Source: Chelatococcus sp. HY11 | GTDB taxonomy: Bacteria; Pseudomonadota; Alphaproteobacteria; Rhizobiales; Beijerinckiaceae | Length of the DNA stretch: 64,000 bases | Direction of reading: 5' to 3' | Assembly (NCBI RefSeq): GCF_018398335.1 | Contig: NZ_JAHBRX010000001.1 | Span: 2,658,001 to 2,722,000 of the forward strand | Shown here: piece after piece, positions 51,659-61,836 of the stretch | How positions within the stretch are numbered: the stretch's first letter is position 1 | How the letters are laid out: every line of letters begins with the position of its first letter | The notes under the pieces: generated by a model | Seen by the model: only the letters and a program-made list of their open reading frames with translations | Database searches by the model: none | Told to the model about the DNA's origin: nothing | Program-made: the position numbers and the translations under genes

Positions 51659-52014
51659 ATGCGAAAGGCGATTGTCCGCGCGCGGCAACTGCGCGCAAAC
51701 CAGACCACGCCCGAGGAAAAACTCTGGCATGTCCTGCGTCACCGCAAGCTGAATGGCCGTAAATTTCGCCGCCAGCATCCCATCGACCGCTTCATCGTGG
51801 ATTTTCCCCGCATCGAGGCGAAGCTCGTCGTCGAAGTGGATGGCGCAACGCATTCAACCGCCGCGGAGACGCTCTACGATCGAAACCGCGAGGCCATTCT
51901 GACGGCCGCCGGTTTTATGAGGTCCTGCGGATCGGCAATGCGGACATCTATGAGAGCATGGAGTTTGTCCGCGAAACCATTCTCGCCGCTCTGGAGCGTC
52001 GGGGAACGTGGTAA
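51659..52014 (+). pseudogene. DUF559-domain gene with frameshift, framed by palindromic repeats
   Basis: The frame from ATG 51659 encodes a DUF559 domain: QLRANQTTPEEKLWHVLRHR, then IDRFIVDFPRIEAKLVVEVD with GATH following. After AAGF at about 51916 the reading frame shifts: a net change of 2 extra bases (or 1 lost) in GGTTTTATGAGGTC. The other frame resumes the family C-terminus, EVLRIGNADIYESMEFVRET, and ends at TAA 52012-52014, directly before repeat R2. Unless the shift is a sequencing error or programmed, the gene is broken. DFP replaces the usual DFAC or DFVC here. Confidence 0.75.
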
Positions 52015-52058
52015 CCCCTCACCCGCGCCTGCGGCGCGACCTCTCCCACCGGGAGAGG
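52015..52058 (-). repeat. Palindromic repeat type B, copy R2
   Basis: Tail CCCCTCACC, CGCGCC-TGC-GGCGCG, then CCTCTCCCACCGGGAGAGG. It begins on the base after the restored-frame stop of the DUF559 pseudogene. Confidence 0.8.
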
Positions 52059-52114
52059 TTCAAGGTGGCGCTTCACCGGGAAGTTTCAGCACCCCACGGT
52101 AGATCGTTGGCGTC

Positions 52115-52150
52115 CCTTCTCCCCGCCGGGGAGAAGGACAGGATGAGGGG
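52115..52150 (+). repeat. Palindromic repeat type B, copy F2
   Basis: CCTTCTCCCC-GC-CGGGGAGAAGG, then ACAGGATGAGGGG; the second hairpin is missing. The change CTC to TTC in one arm is matched in the other, so the stem is intact. Confidence 0.75.
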
Positions 52151-52167
52151 AGAACGACCGATAAAGC

Positions 52168-52196
52168 CCCTCTCCCCCGGCGGGAAGAGGTGAAGG
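52168..52196 (+). repeat. Palindromic repeat type B, copy F3 (short)
   Basis: CCTCTCCCCCGGCGGGAAGAGG with tail TGAAGGG, an imperfect copy. It ends 7 bases before the ilvD stop and may serve as its terminator. Confidence 0.65.
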
Positions 52197-52202
52197 GCGG
52201 CG

Positions 52203-54059
52203 TCAGCCGCGCTTGAACGAGCTCACGTCGCGGACGGCGCCGCGGGCAGCGCTGGTGGCGAAGGCCGCATAGGCCTTGAGAGCCGTCGTGACGTTGCGCT
52301 TGCGCGGAGCCGCCGGGTGCCAGCCGGCTGCGCCCTTCGCGTCCATCGCGCGACGCCGATGCGCGAGGTCCTCATCGGAGACAGCGAGGTGGATGCGACG
52401 GTTCGGGATGTCGATGTCGATGATGTCGCCATCCTCGACAAGCCCGATGGTGCCGCCTTCCGCAGCCTCCGGCGAGACATGGCCGATCGACAGGCCGGAT
52501 GAACCACCCGAGAAGCGACCGTCCGTCACGAGAGCGCAGGCCTTGCCGAGGCCCTTGGACTTCAGGTAGCTCGTGGGGTAGAGCATCTCCTGCATGCCGG
52601 GTCCGCCGCGCGGCCCTTCGTAGCGGATGAGCACGATGTCGCCGGCCTTGATCTTGCCGCCGAGAATGCCTTCGACCGCCGCGTCCTGGCTCTCGAAGAT
52701 GCGCGCGGGACCGGAGAACTTCAGGATCGACTCGTCCACGCCGGCCGTCTTCACGATGCATCCATCCTCGGCGAGATTGCCGTAGAGCACCGCGAGACCG
52801 CCATCCTTGGAATAGGCGTGCTCGGCGTTGCGAATGACGCCCTTCTCACGGTCGGTGTCGAGATCCTCCCAACGGCTCGCCTGGCTGAAGGCGACCTGCG
52901 TCGGGACGCCGCCGGGCGCGGCCCGGTAGAAATCGCGCACCGTCTCGCTCTCGGTCCGCACCACGTCCCAGCGGTCAAGCGCGTCGGACAAGGTCGGCGT
53001 GTGCACGGTCGGCAGCTCGGTATGAATGAGGCCCGCGCGGTCAAGTTCGCCGAGGATCGCCATGATGCCGCCGGCGCGATGCACGTCTTCCATGTGCACG
53101 TTGGCGACAGCCGGCGCGACCTTGCACAGGCAGGGCACGCGCCGTGACAGCCTGTCGATATCGTTCATCGTGAAATCGACTTCGCCCTCGTGGGCGGCAG
53201 CGAGCAGGTGGAGCACCGTATTCGTCGAGCCGCCCATGGCGATGTCGAGCGTCATGGCGTTCTCGAAGGCCTTGAAGCTCGCGATGGAGCGCGGCAACAC
53301 CGTGGCATCGTCCTGCTCGTAGTAGCGACGGGCGAGATCGACGATCAGATGCCCGGCCTCCACGAACAGGCGCTCACGGTCGGCATGGGTGGCAAGGGTC
53401 GAACCGTTGCCGGGCAGTGCGAGACCGAGCGCTTCGGTCAGGCAGTTCATCGAATTGGCGGTGAACATGCCGGAGCAGGAGCCGCAGGTCGGGCAAGCCG
53501 AGCGCTCGATGATCTTGACGTCCTCATCGGACACGTTGTCGTCGGCTGCCGCGATCATGGCATCGACGAGATCGAGCGCCTTCTTCTTGCCGCCGAGCAA
53601 AACCTTGCCGGCCTCCATCGGCCCGCCGGACACGAAAACGACCGGGATATTGATGCGCAAGGCGGCCATCAGCATGCCGGGGGTGATCTTGTCACAGTTG
53701 GAAATGCACACCATCGCGTCGGCGCAGTGCGCATTGACCATATATTCGACGGAATCCGCGATGATCTCTCGCGACGGCAGGCTGTAAAGCATGCCGTCAT
53801 GGCCCATGGCGATGCCGTCGTCGACGGCGATCGTGTTGAACTCCTTGGCGACACCGCCCGCCTTCTCGATCTCGCGGGCGACGAGTTGGCCAAGATCCTT
53901 GAGGTGTACATGGCCCGGCACGAACTGGGTGAACGAATTCACGACGGCAATGATCGGCTTGCCGAAATCCGAATCCTTCATGCCTGTGGCGCGCCACAGG
54001 CCACGCGCGCCGGCCATGTTGCGGCCGTGAGTCGTAGTGCGAGAACGATAGCTTGGCAT
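52203..54059 (-). CDS. ilvD: Dihydroxy-acid dehydratase
   Basis: A 618-residue enzyme of valine, isoleucine and pantothenate synthesis that dehydrates 2,3-dihydroxy acids. The iron-sulfur Cys residues appear in [11 protein letters not shown] and [17 protein letters not shown], and the N-terminus ([19 protein letters not shown]) and the length are canonical for the [4Fe-4S] IlvD type found in enterics. Monocistronic; it is divergent from the YbhN-like gene. Confidence 0.97.
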   Translation of the reverse strand: MPSYRSRTTTHGRNMAGARGLWRATGMKDSDFGKPIIAVVNSFTQFVPGHVHLKDLGQLVAREIEKAGGVAKEFNTIAVDDGIAMGHDGMLYSLPSREIIADSVEYMVNAHCADAMVCISNCDKITPGMLMAALRINIPVVFVSGGPMEAGKVLLGGKKKALDLVDAMIAAADDNVSDEDVKIIERSACPTCGSCSGMFTANSMNCLTEALGLALPGNGSTLATHADRERLFVEAGHLIVDLARRYYEQDDATVLPRSIASFKAFENAMTLDIAMGGSTNTVLHLLAAAHEGEVDFTMNDIDRLSRRVPCLCKVAPAVANVHMEDVHRAGGIMAILGELDRAGLIHTELPTVHTPTLSDALDRWDVVRTESETVRDFYRAAPGGVPTQVAFSQASRWEDLDTDREKGVIRNAEHAYSKDGGLAVLYGNLAEDGCIVKTAGVDESILKFSGPARIFESQDAAVEGILGGKIKAGDIVLIRYEGPRGGPGMQEMLYPTSYLKSKGLGKACALVTDGRFSGGSSGLSIGHVSPEAAEGGTIGLVEDGDIIDIDIPNRRIHLAVSDEDLAHRRRAMDAKGAAGWHPAAPRKRNVTTALKAYAAFATSAARGAVRDVSSFKRG

Positions 54060-54357
54060 AACGCAGTGTCCTTGGGCGCCCTTTCACACGACAGACAGTT
54101 GCCGGGCGACGGGCGAATTATAGAGCAATTCCACTTCTCTTTAGCGCATTGCCGCAAGCTGCGCATCCCTTGCGGTGTGCCGCAGCGACATAGCCGCCCT
54201 GCCACGAACGGGACCGAGCCATGCACAGCCCCGCTTGCGATCCGCGTCGCCCACCATCATAACGTGCGCGATCAGGCTGGTCCTGAGCCCCCGGCGGAGC
54301 GCTTGGACACCTCGGCCGCGAGAACGGGTAGCTGGGACACAAACGCAGCAAGAGTGC
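54060..54357. other. Divergent intergenic region ilvD / YbhN-like gene
   Basis: Almost 300 bases between the two divergent starts. I looked for a leader peptide rich in Leu, Ile or Val codons ahead of ilvD and saw none, and I see no strong terminator. An open frame continuous with the YbhN-like gene from 54175 exists but has no family resemblance. Confidence 0.4.
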
Positions 54358-55455
54358 ATGCACGATAACGACGCTGAACCAGTGGCGGCCCCAGGCCAGG
54401 CATCGCCCACGAAGCGCGCTGCAGACGCGGACGCCGCCAGTCGCAATGTGCCAGTGGCGACCGCGGCTCGCGACAGGGAAACGGCGTCGGACCGGCGCAG
54501 AAGACGGCTTTCGATTATCGGCACCGTCCTCAGCGCGGCGCTGTTCCTAGGCTCCTTCGTTGTCCTGTGGCGCATCGTCGGCGACATCGACCTCGATGAG
54601 CTGTCGACGGCCTTCCGTTCGGCCAGCCAGCGGCAGATCACGATCGCGATACTCCTCACCGCCGTGAGCTACGCGCTGCTCACGGGCTACGACTACGTGG
54701 CCCTTAAACAGCTCGGCGAGCGCATCCCTTATCGCATAACCGCCTTTGCCTCTTTCACGAGCTACGCCATCTCGTTCACCCTCGGCTTTCCCCTGGTGAC
54801 GGGGGGCACCGTGCGCTACTGGGTCTATTCGCCCCACGGCATCAAGGCCGCGAAGATCGCGAGCCTCACCGTCATCGCGGGCATCACGTTCTGGCTCGGC
54901 ATGAGCGTCGTCCTGTCCTGGAGTCTCGTGCGCCACGCGGCTGAGGTTTCGGTTCTCGCGAAGACTGGCCTCAGTCTCACCCAGCTGGCTGGCGTCGCGG
55001 GCTTCGCCGCGCTCGCGGCCTATTTCATCTGGGTCACCCTGAAGCACCCCGTGGTGAATGTGCGCGGATGGCGGCTGGAATTGCCGCGAGCGAGGCTCTC
55101 GTTCATCCAGATGCTGATCGGTGCCGGCGATGTCTGCGCCGCAGCCGGCGTGCTCTTCGTGCTGCTTCCCGGGGGGCACGGGCTCAACTACGAGACTTTC
55201 CTCGCGGTCTATGTCGTAGCGTGCATGCTCGGCATCGCGAGCCATGCGCCCGGCGGCATCGGTGTTTTCGAGGCAACCATCCTGATCGCGCTCGATCGTC
55301 TGCCCACGGGGGGCGTTCTTGGCGCGCTCCTTCTGTTCCGACTGCTCTATTATCTGGTGCCGTTCGTCATCGCGCTGACAATGCTCTTCATTCATGAGGC
55401 ACGCCGGCGCGTCAAACGCGCCAACGGCAAGGCTGCAAAACCGAATTCCCAGTGA
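54358..55455 (+). CDS. YbhN/MprF-type integral membrane protein (UPF0104)
   Basis: A 365-residue membrane protein. After a 50-residue Ala-rich cytoplasmic leader there are about eight hydrophobic spans. The family stretches YALLTGYDYVALKQLGERI, SYAISFTLGFPLVTGGTVRY and GIASHAPGGIGVFEATIL match the lysylphosphatidylglycerol synthase transmembrane (flippase) domain, without the catalytic domain of MprF. ATG 54358 was chosen since the upstream part of the open frame has no family match. The transported lipid or other role is unknown. Confidence 0.85.
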   Translation: MHDNDAEPVAAPGQASPTKRAADADAASRNVPVATAARDRETASDRRRRRLSIIGTVLSAALFLGSFVVLWRIVGDIDLDELSTAFRSASQRQITIAILLTAVSYALLTGYDYVALKQLGERIPYRITAFASFTSYAISFTLGFPLVTGGTVRYWVYSPHGIKAAKIASLTVIAGITFWLGMSVVLSWSLVRHAAEVSVLAKTGLSLTQLAGVAGFAALAAYFIWVTLKHPVVNVRGWRLELPRARLSFIQMLIGAGDVCAAAGVLFVLLPGGHGLNYETFLAVYVVACMLGIASHAPGGIGVFEATILIALDRLPTGGVLGALLLFRLLYYLVPFVIALTMLFIHEARRRVKRANGKAAKPNSQ

Positions 55456-55521
55456 AACTGTCACAAATCTCGCCAATAATAGATTATTTCCGTCCTGCTT
55501 CGTACGCGGGCGGAGAGGGTG

Positions 55522-56907
55522 ATGCGTGAGGTGACAGGAATGGCGGATGGCGGAGATACCACGAGACGGGACAGGTCGTTGTCCCTCAGCGCCCGTGGCA
55601 TCGCCATCCGAACGGCCCTCGTCGCGATCGGCATTTTCTCGCTGACGGCAGCCCTGGGCGGTGGCTCATTCCTGTGGACGGCAGGCGCGGCAGTCCTGAC
55701 ACTGTCGGCGGCCTTCGCGCTGTTTCGCAACACGACGCCTCTCCAGCAACGCCTGAAGGCGCCGACCAAACGCCGTGAGAAGGGCATTCCACCGGCGGCG
55801 GTCCTTGCCGCCCTGCCCGAACCCGTCGTCGTGGTCGACAGGCGCAGCCTTGTCACCGGCATGAACGCGGCGGCGAAAACCATGTTGCCGGGGCTGCGCG
55901 AGGCGACGCCCCTCTCATTCGCGCTGCGCTCCCCGGATGTGCTGGGCGGCATCGAGGCCGTGCTGCGCGACGGTGAGACGCGTAGCGTGGAACTCATCGA
56001 GCGCGTGCCGATCGAGCGCAGCCACGAGGTCCATATAGCGCCGCTGGAGGCGCCGGGCGGCTCGGGCGCGGATCAGCGCGGCGCCGTCCTGATGTTCCGT
56101 GATCTCACGGCGGCGCGGCAGCTCGAACATATGCGTGTCGATTTCGTCGCCAACGCGAGCCATGAGTTGCGAACGCCGCTCGCCTCGGTGCTCGGCTTCA
56201 TCGAGACGCTGCAGGGTCCTGCCCGCGACGATGCCAACGCCCGTGAGCGCTTTCTCGCCATCATGCGCGATCAGGCCCGGCGCATGTCGCGCCTGATCGA
56301 TGACCTTCTGTCGCTGTCACGCATCGAGATGCATGCCCATGTGCAGCCGTCCACCACCGTGGATCTTCTCGGCATCGTGCGGCATATGATCGACACGCTC
56401 ACGCCGCTCGCGGCCGAGGGCGGCGTGTCGATCGCCTTCAACGCGCCGGAAGGACCCATCGAGGTCAAGGGCGATCGCGACGAGTTGCTGCGCGTCTTCG
56501 AGAACCTCATCGAGAATGCCGTTAAATATGGGCAATCCGGCGAAAGGGTCGAGGTGTCCGTAACGAAGGCACCCGACCGCGCCGGCGTTCGTGACGAGGT
56601 TGAGGTGTCGATCCGCGACTTCGGCCCCGGCATACCACCGGAGCATCTGCCGCGGCTCACGGAGCGGTTCTATCGCGTCAGCGCGACTGACAGCCGCCAG
56701 AAGGGCGGCACAGGTCTTGGCCTCGCGATCGTCAAGCATATCGTCAATCGCCACCGGGGGCAGTTGCTCATCGAATCCACCTATGGCAAGGGGGCGACAT
56801 TCCGGGTACTATTGCCGCTCGCGAGCAGCGCCCCGCGCGCCTTGCCTGTGACATCCGCGCCGCCCGCCTCCGCGGCCACCGACCCCGATCGGTCGCACGT
56901 AGCCTAA
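55522..56907 (+). CDS. phoR: Phosphate regulon sensor histidine kinase PhoR
   Basis: A protein of about 461 residues: two membrane spans (about residues 26-66), a PAS-like region (about 90-190), the HisKA domain with the phospho-accepting His in FVANASHELRTPLASVLGF, and the ATPase domain with N box (NLIENAVKYG) and G boxes (DFGPGIPPEHL, KGGTGLGLAIV). It opens the phosphate block phoR-pstSCAB-phoU-phoB. A GTG at 55519 could also start it. It phosphorylates PhoB when phosphate is scarce and is inhibited by the Pst/PhoU complex. Confidence 0.94.
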   Translation: MREVTGMADGGDTTRRDRSLSLSARGIAIRTALVAIGIFSLTAALGGGSFLWTAGAAVLTLSAAFALFRNTTPLQQRLKAPTKRREKGIPPAAVLAALPEPVVVVDRRSLVTGMNAAAKTMLPGLREATPLSFALRSPDVLGGIEAVLRDGETRSVELIERVPIERSHEVHIAPLEAPGGSGADQRGAVLMFRDLTAARQLEHMRVDFVANASHELRTPLASVLGFIETLQGPARDDANARERFLAIMRDQARRMSRLIDDLLSLSRIEMHAHVQPSTTVDLLGIVRHMIDTLTPLAAEGGVSIAFNAPEGPIEVKGDRDELLRVFENLIENAVKYGQSGERVEVSVTKAPDRAGVRDEVEVSIRDFGPGIPPEHLPRLTERFYRVSATDSRQKGGTGLGLAIVKHIVNRHRGQLLIESTYGKGATFRVLLPLASSAPRALPVTSAPPASAATDPDRSHVA

Positions 56908-56925
56908 GCCGGCTAAGCTCGAGCG

Positions 56926-56954
56926 CTGTCATTTAACTGTCACGCAAGCGTCAT
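56926..56954 (+). promoter_or_regulatory. PHO box with three direct repeats
   Basis: CTGTCAT at 56926, CTGTCAC at 56937 and GCGTCAT at 56948 follow at exact 11-base intervals, with A/T-rich or mixed 4-base spacers, as in the PhoB consensus. It ends about 107 bases before the pstS start, so PhoB should activate pstSCAB-phoUB from here. Confidence 0.88.
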
Positions 56955-57061
56955 AGAGACGAGGCGTTGAGACATTAGGGATACCGCGTTCGCTCATTCA
57001 GCCTTCAGATCAGTCCGCGAATGCGGTGCAAAGGCTACGTTCGCCAATTGGGAGACCTCTC

Positions 57062-58111
57062 GTGAAACTGTCTTCACTCATTGCCGTGGCAGGACTTGCC
57101 GTTGCGGCTTTCGCAACGCCTGCGGCTGCCCTCGACATCTCCGGCGCCGGCGCCAGCTTCCCTTACCCCGTCTATGCCAAGTGGGCCGAAGCCTTCAAGA
57201 AGGAAACCGGCAACGGCATCAACTACCAGTCCATCGGTTCCGGCGGCGGCATCAAGCAGATTAAGGCCAAGACCGTTACCTTCGGTGCGACCGACGCGCC
57301 GCTCGGCGGCGCTGAGCTCGAGAAGGACGGCCTGGTCCAGTTCCCGATGGTCATGGGCGGCATCGTTCCGGTCGTGAACATCGATGGTGTGAAGCCCGGC
57401 GAGCTCGTCCTCGACGGTGACACGCTCGCCAAGATCTTCATGGGCGAGATCAGCAACTGGAACGACCCGGCGATCAAGAAGCTGAACGCCAGTCTCAACC
57501 TGCCGTCGCAGGGCATCGCCGTCGTCCGCCGTTCGGACGGTTCGGGCACGACCTTCAACTTCACCGACTATCTCTCGAAGGTCAGCGCGGATTGGAAGTC
57601 CAAGGTCGGTTCAGCCACCGCCGTCGAATGGCCGGTCGGCATCGGTGCCAAGGGCAACGAAGGTGTGGCCAACAACGTCAGCCAGACCAAGGGCTCCATC
57701 GGCTACGTCGAGTATGCCTACGCCAAGCAGAACAAGCTCTCGCACACCAAGCTCGTCAACAAGGACGGCAAGGTTGTCGAGCCGGTCACCAAGACCTTCC
57801 AGGCTGCCGCCTCCAACGCCGACTGGAACAGCGTCCCCGGCTTCGCCGTGGTGCTGACGAACGAGCCGGGCGCTGACTCCTGGCCGATCACCGCCGCCAC
57901 CTTCATCCTGGTGCACAAGGTTCCGGCGAACGCCGAGCACGCTGCCGAGGCGCTGCGCTTCTTCGATTGGGCCTATGCCAAGGGCGGCGCGCTCGCCGAG
58001 GAGCTCGACTACATCCCGATGCCCGCCAATGTCGTCTCCACGGTCAAGGCCAAGTGGGCCTCTGACATCAAGAACGCCAACGGCAAACCGCTTTACACCG
58101 TGTCGAACTAA
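57062..58111 (+). CDS. pstS: Phosphate ABC transporter substrate-binding protein PstS
   Basis: A 349-residue periplasmic phosphate-binding protein. The signal peptide [22 protein letters not shown] is followed by [20 protein letters not shown], the standard mature start. Phosphate-contacting loops GASFPYP, GATDAPL and [16 protein letters not shown] are present. The start is GTG 57062 following GGGAGA; an ATG-less extension from 57026 would not give a proper signal. A hairpin after the gene suggests higher expression than of pstCAB. Confidence 0.96.
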   Translation: MKLSSLIAVAGLAVAAFATPAAALDISGAGASFPYPVYAKWAEAFKKETGNGINYQSIGSGGGIKQIKAKTVTFGATDAPLGGAELEKDGLVQFPMVMGGIVPVVNIDGVKPGELVLDGDTLAKIFMGEISNWNDPAIKKLNASLNLPSQGIAVVRRSDGSGTTFNFTDYLSKVSADWKSKVGSATAVEWPVGIGAKGNEGVANNVSQTKGSIGYVEYAYAKQNKLSHTKLVNKDGKVVEPVTKTFQAAASNADWNSVPGFAVVLTNEPGADSWPITAATFILVHKVPANAEHAAEALRFFDWAYAKGGALAEELDYIPMPANVVSTVKAKWASDIKNANGKPLYTVSN

Positions 58112-58124
58112 AATCCTGAACGAC

Positions 58125-58151
58125 ATCAGGCGGGCCTCGAGCCCGCCTGAT
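58125..58151 (+). terminator. Hairpin after pstS
   Basis: ATCAGGCGGG and CCCGCCTGAT, a perfect 10-base stem with a 7-base loop, 13 bases after the pstS stop, followed by TGCTCTC. Without a T run it probably ends only part of the transcripts and raises the ratio of PstS to PstCAB. The rest of the gap to pstC shows no other gene. Confidence 0.65.
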
Positions 58152-58365
58152 TGCTCTCGGGTGCCCAGCCGCTGCCGGCGATGACAGTCCGGCAACCGGG
58201 CAAGGCGCACCAGAGCCGGCCTTCCCTAAGGTTCTGTCGAGACTTTCGGCTTGTCTCCGGACCGTCCACGCGATTACGGCGCTGCTCGCCTCTCAAGGCT
58301 GGCGCACACTGCTCGACCTCGCCTAATGTCCGCTTGCGCGACAAGGACGAGGGCAGCCGAATTCC

Positions 58366-59388
58366 ATGACAACCACGCAAAGGCAACGGGCTATGGCAGA
58401 CTTGGCGCTGCAGAATAGCGGGTTATCATCGAGCGCTTCCGTCGACCGGAGCCGCGTTCTGACCCGCTTCAAAATTGGCGACGCGACCTTCAAATACATC
58501 ACGCTGGGATCGGCCGTTACCGTTCTCATCATCCTCGGCGGGGTGATCGTCGCGCTCATCGAGGGTTCCATGCCGGCCTTCGAGGCCTTCGGCATCGGCT
58601 TCCTCTGGGGCCAGTCGTGGAACCCCGTGACGGAAAGATTCGGCGCGCTCGCGCCGGTCTACGGCACGATCGTGACCTCACTCATCGCCATGCTGATCGC
58701 CATTCCGATCGGCATCGGCACGGCGATCTTCCTCACCGAGATCTGCCCGCCCTGGCTGCGCCGGCCCATCGGCACCGCCATCGAGCTCCTCGCGGGCATT
58801 CCCAGCATCATCTACGGCATCTGGGGCCTGTTCGTCTTCGCACCCTTCCTGCAGAGCACGGTACAGCCCTTTCTTATCTCGTTGTTCGGGCCGATCCCGA
58901 TCCTCTCCTCGGTCTTCGCCGGCCCGCCCTACGGTATCGGCACGCTGACCGCCGGCCTGATCCTGGCGATCATGGTGCTGCCCTTCGTGGCCTCGATCTC
59001 GCGCGACGTGTTCGAGACGGTTCCCTCGGTGCTCAAGGAAGCAGCCTACGGCCTCGGCTGCACGCGCTGGGAAGTCGTGCGCAGCGTCATCATCCCCTAC
59101 ACCCGCGTCGGCATCATCGGCGGCGTCATGCTCGGCCTTGGCCGCGCGCTGGGTGAGACGATGGCAGTGACCTTCGTCATCGGCAACGCCCATCGCATCT
59201 CCGCCTCGATCCTGCAGCCCGGAACGACAATCTCGGCGACCATCGCCAACGAATTCACCGAGGCGGTGGGTGACGTCTACACGTCCTCGCTCGTCGCGCT
59301 CGGCCTCATCCTCTTCGTCATCACCTTCTTCGTTCTCGCTGCAGCGCGCCTGATGCTGATGCGGATCGAGAAGCGCACCGGGGGTTGA
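58366..59388 (+). CDS. pstC: Phosphate ABC transporter permease PstC
   Basis: A 340-residue permease with six main spans. [42 protein letters not shown] and the EAA-type loop [24 protein letters not shown] are characteristic. A 40-residue cytoplasmic leader precedes the first span; a second ATG at 58396 is possible. It overlaps no gene upstream and lies 254 bases after pstS. It forms the phosphate channel with PstA. Confidence 0.95.
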   Translation: MTTTQRQRAMADLALQNSGLSSSASVDRSRVLTRFKIGDATFKYITLGSAVTVLIILGGVIVALIEGSMPAFEAFGIGFLWGQSWNPVTERFGALAPVYGTIVTSLIAMLIAIPIGIGTAIFLTEICPPWLRRPIGTAIELLAGIPSIIYGIWGLFVFAPFLQSTVQPFLISLFGPIPILSSVFAGPPYGIGTLTAGLILAIMVLPFVASISRDVFETVPSVLKEAAYGLGCTRWEVVRSVIIPYTRVGIIGGVMLGLGRALGETMAVTFVIGNAHRISASILQPGTTISATIANEFTEAVGDVYTSSLVALGLILFVITFFVLAAARLMLMRIEKRTGG

Positions 59389-59393
59389 TCGTC

Positions 59394-60251
59394 ATGGACG
59401 TTGCAAAAAACCCCGCGGCCTACGCCAAACGCAAGCGCGCAAGTGCGATCGCCATGGGCCTGTGCGTCGCCGCGGCCGCCATCGGCCTCGGCTGGCTGGT
59501 ACTGATCCTCGGCACGCTCCTGTGGGAAGGCTTCGGCGGGCTGTCCGTCGCGGTCTTCACGGAAAACACGCCACCGCCAGGCAGCCAGGGCGGTCTGATC
59601 AACGCCATCGTCGGCAGCTTGATCATGACCTTCCTCGGCACGCTGTTCGGCACGCCGCTCGGCATCCTCGCCGGCACCTACATGGCCGAGTACGGACGCT
59701 ACGCAAAGCTGTCGATGGTGATCCGCTTCATCAACGACATTCTGCTCAGCGCGCCATCTATCGTCATCGGCCTCTTCGTCTACGAGATCATGGTGGCGCG
59801 CATGGGCCACTTCTCCGCCTGGGCCGGCGGCGTGGCGCTGGGCATCATCGTGGTTCCGGTCGTCGTGCGCACCACGGAAGACATGCTCAACCTCGTGCCT
59901 AACCAGCTGCGTGAAGCGGCCTCCGCGCTCGGCCTGCCCCGCCACGTGGTGATCCGCAAGATCGCCTATCGCGCCGCCAAGGCCGGCATGGTGACGGGCG
60001 TGCTGCTCGCCGTGGCGCGCATCAGCGGCGAGACCGCGCCGCTTCTCTTCACGGCGCTCAACAACCAGTTCTGGAGCACGGATCTGAACGGTCCGATGGC
60101 GAGTCTTCCCTCCGTCATCTTCCAGTTCGCGCTCAGCCCCTACAAGGACTGGCAGGCACTCGCCTGGGTCGGCGCCCTCATCATCACCTTCGCTGTTCTC
60201 GCCCTCAGCATCACGGCACGGACGCTCTCTTCGCCGGGGAAACAAAGATGA
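59394..60251 (+). CDS. pstA: Phosphate ABC transporter permease PstA
   Basis: A permease of about 285 residues with six spans. [40 protein letters not shown] and [22 protein letters not shown] are PstA landmarks. ATG 59394 lies 5 bases after the pstC stop; a TTG at 59385 is a less likely start. It overlaps pstB by 4 bases. Confidence 0.95.
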   Translation: MDVAKNPAAYAKRKRASAIAMGLCVAAAAIGLGWLVLILGTLLWEGFGGLSVAVFTENTPPPGSQGGLINAIVGSLIMTFLGTLFGTPLGILAGTYMAEYGRYAKLSMVIRFINDILLSAPSIVIGLFVYEIMVARMGHFSAWAGGVALGIIVVPVVVRTTEDMLNLVPNQLREAASALGLPRHVVIRKIAYRAAKAGMVTGVLLAVARISGETAPLLFTALNNQFWSTDLNGPMASLPSVIFQFALSPYKDWQALAWVGALIITFAVLALSITARTLSSPGKQR

Positions 60252-61027
60252 CGACTGCTACGGAAAAGCCCCAATCCGAGAAGGTCTCGGTCAAGAACCT
60301 CAAGTTCTTCTACGGTGACTCTCTCGCGCTGAAGGGCATCAACCTGCCTCTCTACGAGAATATCGTCACCGCCTTCATCGGCCCGTCCGGCTGCGGCAAG
60401 TCTACCCTGCTGCGTGTCCTCAACCGGATGTACGACCTCTACCCGAAGCAGCGCGCCGAGGGTGAAGTTCTGCTGGACGGCGAGAATGTCCTCTCGCCCA
60501 AGCAGGATCTCAACCTGCTCCGCGCCAAGGTCGGCATGGTCTTCCAGAAGCCGACCCCGTTTCCGATGTCGATCTATGACAACATCGCCTTCGGCGTGCG
60601 CCTTTACGAGAGCCTCTCGAAGAGCGAACTCAACGACCGCGTGGAATCGGCGCTCCGCCGGGCCGCGCTGTGGGACGAGGTGAAGGACAAGCTCGACGCC
60701 AGCGGCCTCAGCCTCTCGGGCGGCCAGCAACAGCGCCTGTGTATCGCCCGCACCGTCGCCGTGAAGCCGGAAGTCATCCTGCTCGACGAGCCATGCTCGG
60801 CGCTCGATCCTATCTCGACCGCCAAGATCGAAGAGCTGATCGACGAGCTGAAGCGCGACTATACCATCGCGATCGTGACGCATAGCATGCAGCAGGCTGC
60901 GCGCGTCTCTCAGTATACGGCCTTCATGTATCTCGGCGACCTCATCGAGTTCGACGATACCTCGAAGATCTTCACCGCGCCGCAAGACAAGCGCACGCAA
61001 GACTACATCACCGGCCGGTTTGGCTGA
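60248..61027 (+). CDS. pstB: Phosphate ABC transporter ATPase PstB
   Basis: A 259-residue ATPase. Walker A is GPSGCGKST, the signature [15 protein letters not shown] and Walker [17 protein letters not shown], with the switch His in [14 protein letters not shown]. The segment [21 protein letters not shown] is characteristic of PstB. It overlaps pstA by 4 bases and precedes phoU. Confidence 0.97.
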   Translation: MTTATEKPQSEKVSVKNLKFFYGDSLALKGINLPLYENIVTAFIGPSGCGKSTLLRVLNRMYDLYPKQRAEGEVLLDGENVLSPKQDLNLLRAKVGMVFQKPTPFPMSIYDNIAFGVRLYESLSKSELNDRVESALRRAALWDEVKDKLDASGLSLSGGQQQRLCIARTVAVKPEVILLDEPCSALDPISTAKIEELIDELKRDYTIAIVTHSMQQAARVSQYTAFMYLGDLIEFDDTSKIFTAPQDKRTQDYITGRFG

Positions 61028-61059
61028 TCCCGGTGGCCAAAGCTAGAGGACCTGAGGCA

Positions 61060-61779
61060 ATGCCTGAACATATCGTCTCATCCTTCGACGAGGATCTCGA
61101 CGAACTGCGGACCAGGATCGTCGAGATGGGCGGCGTCGCCGAGAAGATGCTCGCCGACTCCACGCTGGCACTGGTCAAGCGCGACAGCGCGCTTGCCCAG
61201 TCAGTCATCTCCGCCGACGCCCGTCTCGACGGGCTGCAGCGCGATGTCGAAGAGCTCGCCGTGCTCACCATCGCGCGGCGCCAGCCCATGGCGGTCGACC
61301 TGCGCGAACTGGTCTCGGTCATCCGCGTGGCGGCCGATCTCGAGCGCATCGGCGACCTCGCCAAGAACACGAGCAAGCGCGTCGTCGCCATCAGCGGCGA
61401 GGCACAGCCGCAGAAGCTCGTGATCGGCGTGCAGCACATGAGCGATCTCGTGCAGGAGCAGCTCAAGGACGTGCTCGATGCCTATGTGCAGCGGGATGAC
61501 GCGCAGGCGCTCGACGTTTGGCAGCGTGATGACCGCATCGACGCGCTGTACACGTCGATCTTCCGTGAGCTGCTCACCTATATGATGGAAGATCCGCGCA
61601 ACATCACGTTCTGCACGCACCTTCTGTTCCTCGCCAAGAACATTGAGCGCATCGGCGACCACACCACCAATATCGCCGAGACGGTTCATTATCTGGCGAC
61701 AGGCGTCACGCTGTCCGTGGACCGCCCGAAGGGCGATACCTCAAGCTTCACCAAGGCACCAACAGATCCCAGCAACTGA
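61060..61779 (+). CDS. phoU: Phosphate signalling protein PhoU
   Basis: A 239-residue all-helical protein of two PhoU repeats; each carries the metal-site signature, E-x-x-x-D seen in ADLERIGDLAKNTSKR and in NIERIGDHTTNIAETV. ATG 61060 is preferred over GTG 61033 because a GAGG-type site precedes it and MPEHIVSSFDEDLDEL is the family start. It links the Pst transporter to PhoR and silences the regulon when phosphate is plentiful. Confidence 0.95.
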   Translation: MPEHIVSSFDEDLDELRTRIVEMGGVAEKMLADSTLALVKRDSALAQSVISADARLDGLQRDVEELAVLTIARRQPMAVDLRELVSVIRVAADLERIGDLAKNTSKRVVAISGEAQPQKLVIGVQHMSDLVQEQLKDVLDAYVQRDDAQALDVWQRDDRIDALYTSIFRELLTYMMEDPRNITFCTHLLFLAKNIERIGDHTTNIAETVHYLATGVTLSVDRPKGDTSSFTKAPTDPSN

Positions 61780-61836
61780 TCCCACTGATCCTGTGAACCG
61801 GGGGGCCAGGACAACAGTGGAACCATAGGACTTTCG

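Noticed and set aside
35088-52014. DUF559 genes as part of a restriction-modification system (Vsr)
   Set aside because: No DNA methyltransferase gene lies near either copy, so a Vsr-type repair role with a cytosine methylase is not supported here.
55458-55464. CTGTCAC upstream of phoR as a PHO box
   Set aside because: Only one half-site is present; no repeat at 11 bases on either side.
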